This document shows, piece after piece, positions 31,116 through 39,091 of a stretch of DNA of 64,000 bases (positions are counted from its first letter, which is position 1; the number at the start of each line of letters is the position of its first letter). The DNA is from an uncultured Ruminococcus sp. (lineage in GTDB: Bacteria; Bacillota; Clostridia; Oscillospirales; Acutalibacteraceae), in contig CATXZD010000002.1 in NCBI GenBank assembly GCA_958403905.1, positions 124,001 through 188,000 on the forward strand, written 5' to 3'. Position numbers and translations under genes: made by a program. The notes under the pieces are model-generated. The model was not told the DNA's origin. It worked only from the letters and a program-made list of their open reading frames with translations, and did no database searches.

Positions 31116-31308
31116 TATGAGCACCACACTTGCTTCCGTAGAACGGTTTGTTCAGTGTGGGATGCATAGTTCCCGAAGCAAAGCCCTGCATCGGTGAGTA
31201 GGTAGGTGCATTATCGGGTTGAAACGGAACGTATGCCATTGCTTCAGAAGTTTTTTCGGGAAATCTTGAAAGTCCGTACTGTTCTTTTATGATTTCGTTC
31301 AATTCCAT
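31108..31308 (-). CDS. cotJA: Spore coat associated protein CotJA
   Basis: A 66-residue protein with the CotJA signature (MAYVPFQPDNAPTYSPMQGF, then GTMHPTLNKPFYG). It is the first gene of the cotJ operon, expressed under the mother-cell sigma factors in known spore formers. GGAGAATAGG precedes the start on the minus strand. A-T-rich sequence upstream (to 31398) contains GCATATTATG, which could be a sigma-E type -10, but this is weak. Confidence 0.9.
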   Translation of the reverse strand: MELNEIIKEQYGLSRFPEKTSEAMAYVPFQPDNAPTYSPMQGFASGTMHPTLNKPFYGSKCGAHND

Positions 31309-31398
31309 TCCTATTCTCCTTCTTTGTTTTTTACGAGTGTAATACCCATCTTTAAATGGAATTATCTCGTTACATAATATGCATTAAATACATTCTTG

Positions 31399-32037
31399 CT
31401 ATTTTATTTCAAATTTGGGGAGATACCATTTAAGTGCTTTTTCTGCGCTTGCACCGCTTTGACAAAGATAATCTAGTCCGTTAATGCTCACTCCGACACA
31501 CTCACAGTTATTATCGTAGCTTTGCGAAAAGCAGTCCCAAGGTGACGCAACTGATGTTATGTATTTAAAATCTTCGCTTTCAAGAGTATAACCGCAGGAA
31601 ATTTCCGAATAGGGTATAAACACCTTTGCATTATTGAAAGTCAGAATTTTTTTGTCAGCAGAGTTTACGATGTTTTTAACTCTTGAATAATATTCTTTTT
31701 CGGAATTATTTAAATTTTCATCCGATATAAAAACCTCATTATTGTCCAAATCAAAATAATCAGGCTTTACATCAAAATCCGTATTTATAAGTATTGCAAT
31801 TGCCTTTATTGTTTCATCGCTAAATTTTTCTTTGCAAAGCGCATAAGTTAACCCAATGAGTGTTGTATCAGAATTTGTGTTAGTTTTTGTATCGTTTTTT
31901 GTTTTGCTTGTACTGCTTGTCAACTTGTTTTCGTTTTTATTGCCGCTTGTTGAACATTTAACAGCCGTGAAAGGCAGCAGTGCCATTAAGACTAACAGTA
32001 TTAAACATGTAAGAATTTTCTTTCCGATATTAAGCAC
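31399..32037 (-). CDS. SpoIID-like exported lipoprotein or membrane-anchored protein
   Basis: A 212-residue protein with an N-terminal hydrophobic segment ending in VKC (possible lipobox), then a Ser/Thr/Lys/Asn-rich linker. The C-terminal 130 residues follow the SpoIID plan: DETIKAIAILINTD in place of the EALKAQAVAART helix, YITSVASPWD, and GLDYLCQSGASAEKALKWYL for the family's GMSQYGA...ILKHYY ending. SpoIID is the peptidoglycan glycosylase used during engulfment. The protein is shorter than SpoIID, and several normally conserved residues are changed, so it may be a divergent or inactive relative. Its position beside cotJ suggests a role in sporulation. Confidence 0.6.
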   Translation of the reverse strand: MLNIGKKILTCLILLVLMALLPFTAVKCSTSGNKNENKLTSSTSKTKNDTKTNTNSDTTLIGLTYALCKEKFSDETIKAIAILINTDFDVKPDYFDLDNNEVFISDENLNNSEKEYYSRVKNIVNSADKKILTFNNAKVFIPYSEISCGYTLESEDFKYITSVASPWDCFSQSYDNNCECVGVSINGLDYLCQSGASAEKALKWYLPKFEIK

Positions 32038-32095
32038 CTCTTTATTTCACACAGAAAAAATTTATTTACATACGTAAATTGTGTTCTATTTTTTC

Positions 32096-32124
32096 TTGAC
32101 ATAATGATATATTTGTCTTAAAAT
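32096..32124 (+). promoter_or_regulatory. Sigma-A promoter
   Basis: TTGACA and TAAAAT with a 17-base spacer lie about 60 bases before the membrane-protein gene. Confidence 0.7.
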
Positions 32125-32183
32125 AATATATGTTCATAATAAAATTAAAATAACCTTAGTATATATAGAAACGGAGTAATTTT

Positions 32184-33500
32184 ATGAAGGTAAAATATTC
32201 AGTTATACCCTTTATATTGGCAGTAATTGCAACTATCGGACTTAAACTTATGAGTATTTTCGGTCTCGACGGAAGCGGAATGTTCTTGGGAATGAACAAA
32301 ATGGGAATTACATATGCAGTTATAGGTGTAACTCTTGCGCTTTTTCTGGTGTGTATAATTATCAATATTTTTGACAGAAAGACAGCGCCGGTATATCCTT
32401 TAAAGAAGAATTACCTTGCAGGCGTCTTTGCCGTATTTGCAGGTGTTTCGGTTGCGGCTTCTGCAATAACTACGCTTTTGAACACTACAAATGATTCGGA
32501 ATATTACCTGATGACAGTTGTATGTGCTGCGTTTTCAATTCCTGCCGCAATTGCACTTATCCTTATGTCAAAGGTGCATTTTACCGGCAAATCTACAATT
32601 TCCGGTGTGTCAATGCTCTTTATTTTCCCTGCGCTGTGGGGGTGTGCAGAGCTTGTTTCCGAGTTTCTTGTTGCGACCAAGGTTTCAATCTCGGCAAGTG
32701 ATATGACTCCGCTTTTTTGCTACATTTTTATAACCCTTTACTACTTCTCACATTCTATGATTGTATCAAGAATAAAGGGCAGAAATCCGGTTAAAGCCTG
32801 CTTTATCTACGGACTTCCCGCAGTAGCAATCTCACTTTCATACGGTCTTTATGTTATCTGCACAGCTATGATTGAGGGAACTCTTGCTACGCAGGTTCTC
32901 TTTGGTGCAGAACTTATTATTTTCTCGATTTACGCACTCTCATTCATCCTTGAAATGGCTTTTAATTCCTATACAAAGGATGAAATCGAGATTATTGACG
33001 GTATGCCCGATGATGAAGATACCTATGAAAACAGCTATGTTAAGTCGGGCGGTTACGATGAACTCGTATTTTCTGAAAGAAAAGATACAGATGATATTCA
33101 GGGAACTGTAACTAAAGTTGACAATGCAGCTAAAGATGAGATTTCTTCATTTGCAGAACTTGATGATTTTGTAATTGGATACGGCACAGAAGAGGACAGC
33201 GAGCCTATTCCTTATCTTACCAAAAAAGAAATGAAAAAAGCAACCTCATCAAGACTTGTTTTTTACAACAATGAGTCAGAAGAAGATTCTAAGGCAGATG
33301 ATATTAAAGAAGAACCTGATGAACTGAATACTGCTTCTTCTAAAACAGAAACGCCTGTTGAAACCAAGGTGTCTGTTAACAATGAAACCGCTGAAGCTAA
33401 AAAAGAAAAATCTGTTGCAACTCCTATTGAAAGCAAAACTCCCGAAAAGGAGTTAAGCGACATTGACTTGCTCTTGCAGGAGCTTGACAGCAAAAAATAA
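32184..33500 (+). CDS. Eight-helix membrane protein with acidic tail
   Basis: This 438-residue protein has about eight hydrophobic segments in the first 270 residues (for example VIPFILAVIATIGLKLMSIF and YLMTVVCAAFSIPAAIALIL). The remaining 165 residues are a cytoplasmic-looking tail rich in Asp, Glu, Ser and Lys (DGMPDDEDTYENSY to LSDIDLLLQELDSKK). The tail ends in a short amphipathic helix that could bind a partner. I recognise no transporter family and its job is unknown. It has its own promoter and runs into the thrS leader. Confidence 0.65.
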   Translation: MKVKYSVIPFILAVIATIGLKLMSIFGLDGSGMFLGMNKMGITYAVIGVTLALFLVCIIINIFDRKTAPVYPLKKNYLAGVFAVFAGVSVAASAITTLLNTTNDSEYYLMTVVCAAFSIPAAIALILMSKVHFTGKSTISGVSMLFIFPALWGCAELVSEFLVATKVSISASDMTPLFCYIFITLYYFSHSMIVSRIKGRNPVKACFIYGLPAVAISLSYGLYVICTAMIEGTLATQVLFGAELIIFSIYALSFILEMAFNSYTKDEIEIIDGMPDDEDTYENSYVKSGGYDELVFSERKDTDDIQGTVTKVDNAAKDEISSFAELDDFVIGYGTEEDSEPIPYLTKKEMKKATSSRLVFYNNESEEDSKADDIKEEPDELNTASSKTETPVETKVSVNNETAEAKKEKSVATPIESKTPEKELSDIDLLLQELDSKK

Positions 33501-33503
33501 TTG

Positions 33504-33532
33504 TTGACATTGTAATTTATCAGTGTTATTAT
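33504..33532 (+). promoter_or_regulatory. Promoter of the thrS leader
   Basis: TTGACA and TATTAT with a 17-base spacer, immediately after the stop of the membrane-protein gene. Confidence 0.75.
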
Positions 33533-33539
33533 TAGTTTA

Positions 33540-33763
33540 AATAATAAATCAATGATAAGGACACGGTTTGTAAATTCCCATTTTCAGAGAGCGGATTATA
33601 TGCTGAAAAATCCGTATTTGGTCTTACATTCTACCACCTTTGAGACTGCACAGGAAATGGTGCGGCGTATAACTGCGTTAAAGTTTTTGAGGGCAATTCT
33701 ATTGCCGAATACGGGTGGAACCACGAGTAAATTCGTCCCAATATTCCATAATGGAATATTGGG
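33540..33763 (+). promoter_or_regulatory. T-box riboswitch controlling thrS
   Basis: The leader carries the T-box core GGGTGGAACCACG (33714-33726), preceded by a long structured stem I with AGAGAG-type elements and an ACC triplet near 33633-33638, a candidate specifier for threonine. A perfect 12-bp terminator (CCCAATATTCCA / TGGAATATTGGG, 33737-33763) follows, with a T-rich run after it. Uncharged tRNA-Thr would bind and prevent terminator formation, so thrS rises when threonine is low. The specifier assignment is by eye; the rest is clear. Confidence 0.88.
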
Positions 33764-33814
33764 ATTTTATTTTTATATTTGTATATAATAATTTTTATGA
33801 TAAGGAGAATAACA

Positions 33815-35758
33815 ATGATTAAGGTTGAATTAAAAGGCGGAGTAGTCAAGGAATTTGACAGTAATATTACTCCTGCTGAAATTGCAAAATCAATCGGCGC
33901 AGGACTTTACAAATCAGTTTGCTGTGCAAAAGTGAACGGCGAGGTTGTCGATTTGCGTACCGAGCTTACAAACGATTGTAAGCTTGAACTTCTTACATTT
34001 GATGATCCCGAAGGTAAAAAGGCATTTTGGCACACAGCTTCTCATGTGCTTGCTCAGGCTGTAAAAAGACTTTATCCAAGCGCAAAGTGCGCGATCGGAC
34101 CTGCAATTGACAGCGGATTTTACTATGACTTTGATGTAGAAAAACCGTTTTCAGCTGATGACCTTGAAAAAATCAAGGCTGAAATGAAGAAAATTGTTAA
34201 GTCCGGTGTTGAACTTGAACGCTTTGAACTTTCTCCTAAGGAGGCTGTTGCAAAGCTTGAAGAAATGAACGAGCCTTACAAGGTAGAACTTGCAAAGGAA
34301 CATTCAGACAAGGGTGAAAACATAACTTTCTATAAGCAGGACGATTTTACAGACCTCTGTGCAGGACCTCACCTTTTGAACGTTTCTGTAATCAAGGCTG
34401 TTGAGCTTACAAACTGTACAGGCGCTTACTGGAGAGGTGACGCTAACAATGCACAGCTTTGCCGAGTTTACGGTGTTGCATTTCCAAAGGCTTCAATGCT
34501 TGACGAACATCTCAAAATGCTTGCTGAGGCAAAGAACCGTGACCATAACAAAATCGGTCGTGAGCTTGAACTTTTCACAACATCCGAGGTTATCGGTCAG
34601 GGACTTCCTATTCTTCTTCCAAAAGGCGCAAGAATTATTCAGCTTTTACAGCGTTTTGTTGAGGACGAGGAACAGAAGAGGGGCTGGCAGCTCACAAAAA
34701 CTCCGTATATGGCAAAGAGCGATCTTTACAAAATCAGCGGCCACTGGGATCACTATCAGGATGGTATGTTTATTCTCGGCGACCCCGAAAAGGATGATGA
34801 GGTTTATGCACTGCGTCCTATGACTTGTCCGTTCCAATATCAGGCTTACTTAAACCGTCAGCGCTCCTACCGTGATCTTCCGCTCCGCTACAACGAAACT
34901 TCAACGCTGTTCCGCAACGAGGCAAGCGGTGAAATGCACGGACTTATCAGAGTAAGACAGTTCACACTTTCCGAGGGTCATCTTATGTGTACCCCCGAAC
35001 AGCTTGAGGATGAATTCAAGAATTGTCTGGAACTTGCAATCTATATGCTCAAAACCCTCGGCCTTTATGATGACGTTTCCTATCGTTTTTCAAAGTGGGA
35101 TCCAAATGATACAGAAAAATACATCGGTACGGCTGAACAGTGGAATGAAGCACAGGATATGATGCAGAAGATTCTTGACCACCTTGAAATTCCGTATGTT
35201 GAGGGAATAGGCGAAGCTGCTTTTTATGGTCCTAAGCTTGACATTCAGATTAAGAATGTTTACGGCAAAGAAGATACACTTATCACAATTCAGATTGACC
35301 AGATGCTCGCAGAGAAATTCGGTATGGAATACGTAGACAAAGACGGAACAAAGAAGATTCCCTGCATTATTCACAGAAGCTCAATTGGCTGTTACGAAAG
35401 AACGCTTGCACTTCTTATTGAAAAGTATGCCGGCGCATTCCCGATGTGGCTTGCTCCTGTACAGGTTAAGCTGCTTGCTGTAGCAGACAGACACCTTGAT
35501 TATGTTTATGAAATCAAAAAGGCGCTTGAAGAAAAGGGAATGCGTGTTGAAGTTGACGGAAGAAGTGAGAAAATCGGTTACAAAATTCGTGAAGCACAGC
35601 TTGAAAAGGTTCCTTATATGTTCATCATCGGTGATAAGGACATTGAGGCTCAGACTGTTTCGGTTCGTCACAGAAAAGAGGGTGACCTCGGTGCAATGAA
35701 GCTTGAACAGTTTATAGATATGGCTGTTGAAGAAATTGACACTAAAGCTATTAAATAA
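33815..35758 (+). CDS. thrS: Threonyl-tRNA synthetase
   Basis: A 647-residue class II synthetase with a TGS domain first (IKVELKGGVVKEF), an editing domain with HTASHVLAQAVKRL, and the catalytic core carrying the zinc cysteine (LRPMTCPFQY), RYNETSTLFRNE and the motif-3 arginine in GCYERTLALLIE. The anticodon-binding domain at the end includes APVQVKLLAV. The ATG at 33815 follows TAAGGAG; an upstream ATG in the frame lacks one. Expression is through the T-box in front. Confidence 0.97.
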   Translation: MIKVELKGGVVKEFDSNITPAEIAKSIGAGLYKSVCCAKVNGEVVDLRTELTNDCKLELLTFDDPEGKKAFWHTASHVLAQAVKRLYPSAKCAIGPAIDSGFYYDFDVEKPFSADDLEKIKAEMKKIVKSGVELERFELSPKEAVAKLEEMNEPYKVELAKEHSDKGENITFYKQDDFTDLCAGPHLLNVSVIKAVELTNCTGAYWRGDANNAQLCRVYGVAFPKASMLDEHLKMLAEAKNRDHNKIGRELELFTTSEVIGQGLPILLPKGARIIQLLQRFVEDEEQKRGWQLTKTPYMAKSDLYKISGHWDHYQDGMFILGDPEKDDEVYALRPMTCPFQYQAYLNRQRSYRDLPLRYNETSTLFRNEASGEMHGLIRVRQFTLSEGHLMCTPEQLEDEFKNCLELAIYMLKTLGLYDDVSYRFSKWDPNDTEKYIGTAEQWNEAQDMMQKILDHLEIPYVEGIGEAAFYGPKLDIQIKNVYGKEDTLITIQIDQMLAEKFGMEYVDKDGTKKIPCIIHRSSIGCYERTLALLIEKYAGAFPMWLAPVQVKLLAVADRHLDYVYEIKKALEEKGMRVEVDGRSEKIGYKIREAQLEKVPYMFIIGDKDIEAQTVSVRHRKEGDLGAMKLEQFIDMAVEEIDTKAIK

Positions 35759-35790
35759 TCTTATATAACGGACTAAAAAGCAGGTGAAAT

Positions 35791-36606
35791 ATGTCCTACG
35801 GACTTACACCGTACGATAAAAAACACTATCGTGACTCCAAGCGGCGCAGACGTCAGGCGGCAAAGGCTGAAAAAATAGGCAGAATACTCCCCTTTTCCAC
35901 AGCAAGGCGGCATCTTGTTATCATAACAATAGTTGCTGTACTTGTTGTCGGTGCAGCAGTCGGCGGTTACTTTGCTTACAGGGCTTTTACCGATATGACT
36001 GAGTCTGATTCGGTACAGCAGAATAATCAGGAGAAAAGCGGCGAGCTTTTGCGTGTGGTGAACAGCAGTAATCCTCTGCCTGACGATTATCAGCCAGAGC
36101 TAAAAAGCTTAGGTAATTTTAAGGTGAATACCCTTGCGGTAGATAATCTTAAAAATTTCTGCAATAAAGCAAGGGAATCGGGCTTAAACATAAATCTTGT
36201 TTCGGCATATATTTCCTTTGAAGAGCAGGAAATGTTGTACAATGAAAAGCTAACGGAGTTTGTAACTAATCCCGAATACACTGAGGTAAGAGCACAGGCA
36301 GCGGTTCAGAAAATCGTTCCAAAGGGCGGCTGCAGTGAGGCTCAAACTGGACTTCTTGTCGGTTTTGAGATATCTGACGAAAAGACCCGGGCGTTTATTG
36401 AACGTGAATGTATAAATTTCGGCTTTATTCAGCGTTACCCAAAGGATAAAGAGGATGTTACAAAAATGAGCGAGAATAAAATGCTCTACCGTTATGTTGG
36501 AGTTGAGAACGCCGGAAAGATGCGTTCATTTAATATGAGCCTTGAAGAATACTCCGAGTATGTTGCAATTCAAAATGCCGAAAGCGTTGATGTTCAAACG
36601 GAGTAG
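35791..36606 (+). CDS. VanY/LAS-like protein lacking its zinc ligands
   Basis: This 271-residue protein has a basic N-terminus, a single membrane helix (LVIITIVAVLVVGAAVGGYF) and an extracellular part in the D-alanyl-D-alanine carboxypeptidase (VanY) fold: SAYISFEEQEMLYNEKL, then P-x-G-G-C-S-E, then FGFIQRYPKDKED and YRYVG...EEY. But the zinc box reads SEAQTGLLVGF where active family members have SEHQTGLALDF, and the second metal site (EPWHFRYVG) reads NKMLYRYVG. All three metal ligands and the catalytic Glu are thus replaced. It is probably a non-enzymatic sensor or scaffold at the cell wall. Confidence 0.75.
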   Translation: MSYGLTPYDKKHYRDSKRRRRQAAKAEKIGRILPFSTARRHLVIITIVAVLVVGAAVGGYFAYRAFTDMTESDSVQQNNQEKSGELLRVVNSSNPLPDDYQPELKSLGNFKVNTLAVDNLKNFCNKARESGLNINLVSAYISFEEQEMLYNEKLTEFVTNPEYTEVRAQAAVQKIVPKGGCSEAQTGLLVGFEISDEKTRAFIERECINFGFIQRYPKDKEDVTKMSENKMLYRYVGVENAGKMRSFNMSLEEYSEYVAIQNAESVDVQTE

Positions 36607-36690
36607 TCAGCTGATATTCCGAGTTTTATAAGACTTATGCTTGCAAAAGTCCTTTGCCTATAAAAAATTCTGGAATAATTCAAAAAACAC

Positions 36691-36719
36691 TTGCAATTTG
36701 TAAACATATGTAGTATAAT
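36691..36719 (+). promoter_or_regulatory. Promoter of rpmE
   Basis: TTGCAA and TATAAT with a 17-base spacer, about 39 bases before the rpmE start. Confidence 0.8.
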
Positions 36720-36757
36720 AACTCTGTTAATTGTGCAAAGACAGGCAGGTGAAAATA

Positions 36758-36961
36758 ATGAAAGAGAATATCCATCCAAAGTATGAGCAGACAACAATTA
36801 CTTGTGCTTGCGGTAATGTTATTGAAACAGGTTCAACAAAGAAGGACATTCGTGTTGAAGTTTGTTCAAAATGTCACCCCTTCTTCACAGGAAAGCAGAA
36901 ATTAGTTGATACAGGCGGACGTGTTGACAGATTCAAAAAGCGTTTCGGCATGGATAAATAA
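36758..36961 (+). CDS. rpmE: Ribosomal protein L31 (zinc-binding form)
   Basis: A 67-residue protein, MKENIHPKYEQTTITCACGN onward, with cysteines at residues 16, 18, 37 and 40 that would bind zinc, and the ending GGRVDRFKKRFG. This is the zinc form of L31, which many bacteria replace with a Cys-free copy when zinc is low. AGGCAGGTGAA precedes the ATG. Confidence 0.96.
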   Translation: MKENIHPKYEQTTITCACGNVIETGSTKKDIRVEVCSKCHPFFTGKQKLVDTGGRVDRFKKRFGMDK

Positions 36962-36976
36962 TTTTTACGTAATTGT

Positions 36977-37002
36977 TAAGACGGCGCTTCGGCGTCGTCT
37001 TA
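36977..37002 (+). terminator. Terminator of rpmE
   Basis: TAAGACGGCG and CGTCGTCTTA pair with a C(TTCG)G tetraloop cap, then ATTTGCTTT follows. The extra-stable loop supports a real terminator. Confidence 0.8.
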
Positions 37003-37069
37003 TTTGCTTTAAGGCGATGGCAGCAAATTGTGCGATATTGCCTTTAATGAAGTTTTATGAGGTACCATA

Positions 37070-37717
37070 ATGACTAAAGACTACAAAACCGTTCAAAATG
37101 AAGCTCAGTCTGAGTTTACTGAAAAGCGTTCACGCTTTATTGGTTATTGCAAGCCTGTTAGTAATGAACAGGAAGCGGTTGATTTTATCAACTCAAAACG
37201 AAGTGAGCATTGGAACGCTACTCATAATGTGTACGCTTACTCATTAAGAGAGGGCAATATTAAGCGCTACAGCGATGACGGAGAGCCGTCAGGTACGGCC
37301 GGAATGCCCATACTTGATGTAATCACGAAAAATGAAATATACGATGTTTGTATTGTTGTAACACGTTACTTCGGCGGAGTATTGCTTGGAACGGGTGGAC
37401 TTGTGCGGGCCTATTCGCAGGGCGCAAAGGTCGCCTTGGAAGCGGGAAATGTTGTAATGATGCAAAACTGTCTTATATGTCAGACTCGATGCAGTTACAA
37501 CCAGTACGGTAAGGTATCTTCACTTATTATGGAAATCGGCGCAGTAATTGACGATACCGTTTATGAAACCGATGTGCTGATAAAATTTCATATAAAGCCT
37601 GAAAATCTTGATAAACTTAATAAACAGCTTGCTGACGCAACCTCGGGCGAGATTAAGGCAACATCGGACAGTGAAAAGTATTTTATGTGCGAAACTGCGG
37701 TAAAGCCGAATAATTAG
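37070..37717 (+). CDS. YigZ/IMPACT family protein
   Basis: A 215-residue protein with the IMPACT (UPF0029) domain: SRFIGYCKPVSNEQEAVDFI, then HWNATHNVYAYSLRE, a YSDDGEPSGTAG motif and VTRYFGGVLLGTGGLVRAYS. A ferredoxin-like C-terminal domain follows. The family is linked to translation regulation and peptide handling, but the bacterial function is not settled. It lies between the ribosomal protein genes rpmE and rplU and has no close ribosome-binding site other than weak ATGAGGTACC. Confidence 0.88.
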   Translation: MTKDYKTVQNEAQSEFTEKRSRFIGYCKPVSNEQEAVDFINSKRSEHWNATHNVYAYSLREGNIKRYSDDGEPSGTAGMPILDVITKNEIYDVCIVVTRYFGGVLLGTGGLVRAYSQGAKVALEAGNVVMMQNCLICQTRCSYNQYGKVSSLIMEIGAVIDDTVYETDVLIKFHIKPENLDKLNKQLADATSGEIKATSDSEKYFMCETAVKPNN

Positions 37718-37748
37718 CGCAATAGCCATAAAAATAAGGAAAAAATTG

Positions 37749-37777
37749 TTGACAACACATTTTCTTTGTGGTATATT
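37749..37777 (+). promoter_or_regulatory. Promoter of the rplU operon
   Basis: TTGACA and TATATT with a 17-base spacer, right after the YigZ-family gene. Confidence 0.85.
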
Positions 37778-37783
37778 ATATAA

Positions 37784-37858
37784 GCCGCATATTGTGGGTT
37801 ATAAGTGAGTTTTTTTCCACCCATAGATAGCGAGCCTAATGTAAAGGATGGTACTAAA
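37784..37858 (+). promoter_or_regulatory. L21 leader RNA
   Basis: The 75 bases between promoter and rplU include TGTGGGTTATAAG, a T-rich loop and CCACCCATAG, which pairs with the first part (GTGGGT/ACCCA). The layout resembles the Firmicute L21 leader family, in which ribosomal protein binding feeds back on the operon. The assignment rests on place and one visible stem. Confidence 0.55.
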
Positions 37859-38167
37859 ATGTACGCAGTTATTCAGACAGGCGGTAAGCAGTATAAGGTA
37901 ACAAATGACGAAGTTATCTTTGTTGAAAAGCTTAACGCTGAAGCAGCTGAAACAGTAACATTCGACGTTGTAGCCGTTGGCACAGACGATGGCCTTAAGG
38001 TTGGCACACCTTTTGTTGAGGGTGCAAAGGTTACTGCTGAAGTATTAAAGAACGGTAAGGGCAAGAAAATCAGAGTTGCTACTTACAAGCCCAAAAAAGG
38101 CGAGAAGAGAACAATGGGTCACAGACAGCCTTACACACAGGTTAAGATTACTTCAATCGAAGCCTGA
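37859..38167 (+). CDS. rplU: Ribosomal protein L21
   Basis: A 102-residue protein with the L21 start MYAVIQTGGKQYKV, KNGKGKKIRVATYKPKKGEK and GHRQPYTQVKI. An in-frame upstream extension to 37805 lies within the leader. GGATGG before the ATG at 37859 is the binding site. First gene of rplU-prp-rpmA. Confidence 0.97.
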   Translation: MYAVIQTGGKQYKVTNDEVIFVEKLNAEAAETVTFDVVAVGTDDGLKVGTPFVEGAKVTAEVLKNGKGKKIRVATYKPKKGEKRTMGHRQPYTQVKITSIEA

Positions 38168-38169
38168 GT

Positions 38170-38487
38170 ATGATTACGGTAACTTTTAATTGTTCGGGTA
38201 ATTTAATTTGCGGTTTTGAAATATCGGGCCATTCGGGTTTTTCCGAAGAGGGCAGTGATATTGTGTGTGCGGCAGTCAGCTCTGCTGTATATTTAGCGGC
38301 GAACACAATTACCGAAATTTTGCATATTAATGCAGATGTTACCGAAAATGACGGATTTATGAGTTTAAGTCTGTCAAAGCGTGAAGCTGAAAATTCAGCC
38401 GTAGTTTTAGACGGGTTAAGGCTTCATTTAACTGCTCTTTCGGAGCAATACACAAAGTATATTAAAGTTAAAAATTTGGAGGTGTAA
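38170..38487 (+). CDS. prp: Ribosomal processing cysteine protease Prp
   Basis: A 105-residue protein with ISGHSGFSEEGSDIVCAAVS, which holds the catalytic His and Cys, and the family ending YTKYIKVKNLEV. In Firmicutes Prp removes the N-terminal extension of L27, and the next gene has exactly that extension. It starts three bases after the rplU stop. It is the clear host counterpart of the phage gene at 7433. Confidence 0.95.
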   Translation: MITVTFNCSGNLICGFEISGHSGFSEEGSDIVCAAVSSAVYLAANTITEILHINADVTENDGFMSLSLSKREAENSAVVLDGLRLHLTALSEQYTKYIKVKNLEV

Positions 38488-38491
38488 GGTA

Positions 38492-38776
38492 ATGCTTAAA
38501 ATAAACATTCAGTTATTCGCTCACAAAAAAGGTATGGGTTCTACAAAGAACGGCCGTGACAGTGAATCAAAGCGTCTTGGCGTTAAGCGTGCAGACGGAC
38601 AGAAGGTTCTCGCAGGCAACATCCTTGTAAAGCAGAGAGGTACACATATTCATCCCGGTGAAAATGTAGGCATCGGTTCTGATGACACACTGTTTGCAAA
38701 AATTGACGGTGTAGTAAGATTTGAGCGTGTTGGCAAAGACAGAAAGCGTGCAAGCGTTTACCCTGTTGAGCAGTAA
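38492..38776 (+). CDS. rpmA: Ribosomal protein L27 with cleavable extension
   Basis: A 94-residue protein beginning MLKINIQLFA followed by HKKGMGSTKNGRDS, the mature L27 start. The extension matches the Prp substrate motif in Firmicutes and must be removed for the N-terminus to reach the peptidyl-transferase centre. AGGTGTAAG lies before the ATG. Confidence 0.97.
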   Translation: MLKINIQLFAHKKGMGSTKNGRDSESKRLGVKRADGQKVLAGNILVKQRGTHIHPGENVGIGSDDTLFAKIDGVVRFERVGKDRKRASVYPVEQ

Positions 38777-38791
38777 GCATAAATCGTTTGA

Positions 38792-38815
38792 GGGTGGATT
38801 TTATCCACCCTTTTT
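38792..38815 (+). terminator. Terminator of the rplU-prp-rpmA operon
   Basis: GGGTGGAT and ATCCACCC pair around a three-base loop, then TTTTTG. It separates the operon from obgE, which in many relatives is co-transcribed. Confidence 0.85.
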
Positions 38816-38866
38816 GTTTATACTATTAATAATACATCTATTGAATATTAGTAACGGATGGCTTTA

Positions 38867-39024
38867 ATACTGATATTTGATTAAAAGTAGACGAAGATTA
38901 ACGAGAATGATTTTCGTGTGACGAGGCAGAGGACGCCGCAAGGCTGGCGCCTTGCAAGGACGATAACAAAGTTACACGGAAAACAGACCATTAAGATTGT
39001 TTGTTTTTAATCGGATATCAGTAT
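38867..39024. ncRNA. Structured RNA or MITE-like element between rpmA and obgE
   Basis: A 158-base element with no ORF is closed by a 19-bp perfect helix: TACTGATATTTGATTAAAA (38868-38886) pairs with TTTTAATCGGATATCAGTA (39005-39023), two of the pairs being G-T. Inside are a second stem (TTTTCGTGTGAC with GTTACACGGAAAA, one bulge) and a hairpin (GCAAGGC TGGC GCCTTGC). TAA flanks both ends, which could be a target-site duplication. G-T pairs in the long helix favour an RNA, while TAA and the inverted ends favour a non-autonomous mobile element. No known RNA family was recognised. Confidence 0.6.
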
Positions 39025-39091
39025 AAGATATTTCAAATGTCAAGGTTAGCTTTCCGAAATAACTGTAACATTTTAAAACGGAGTACATTTT

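Noticed and set aside
33552..33788. ORF of 78 codons before thrS
   Set aside because: It lies entirely within the T-box leader and its terminator.
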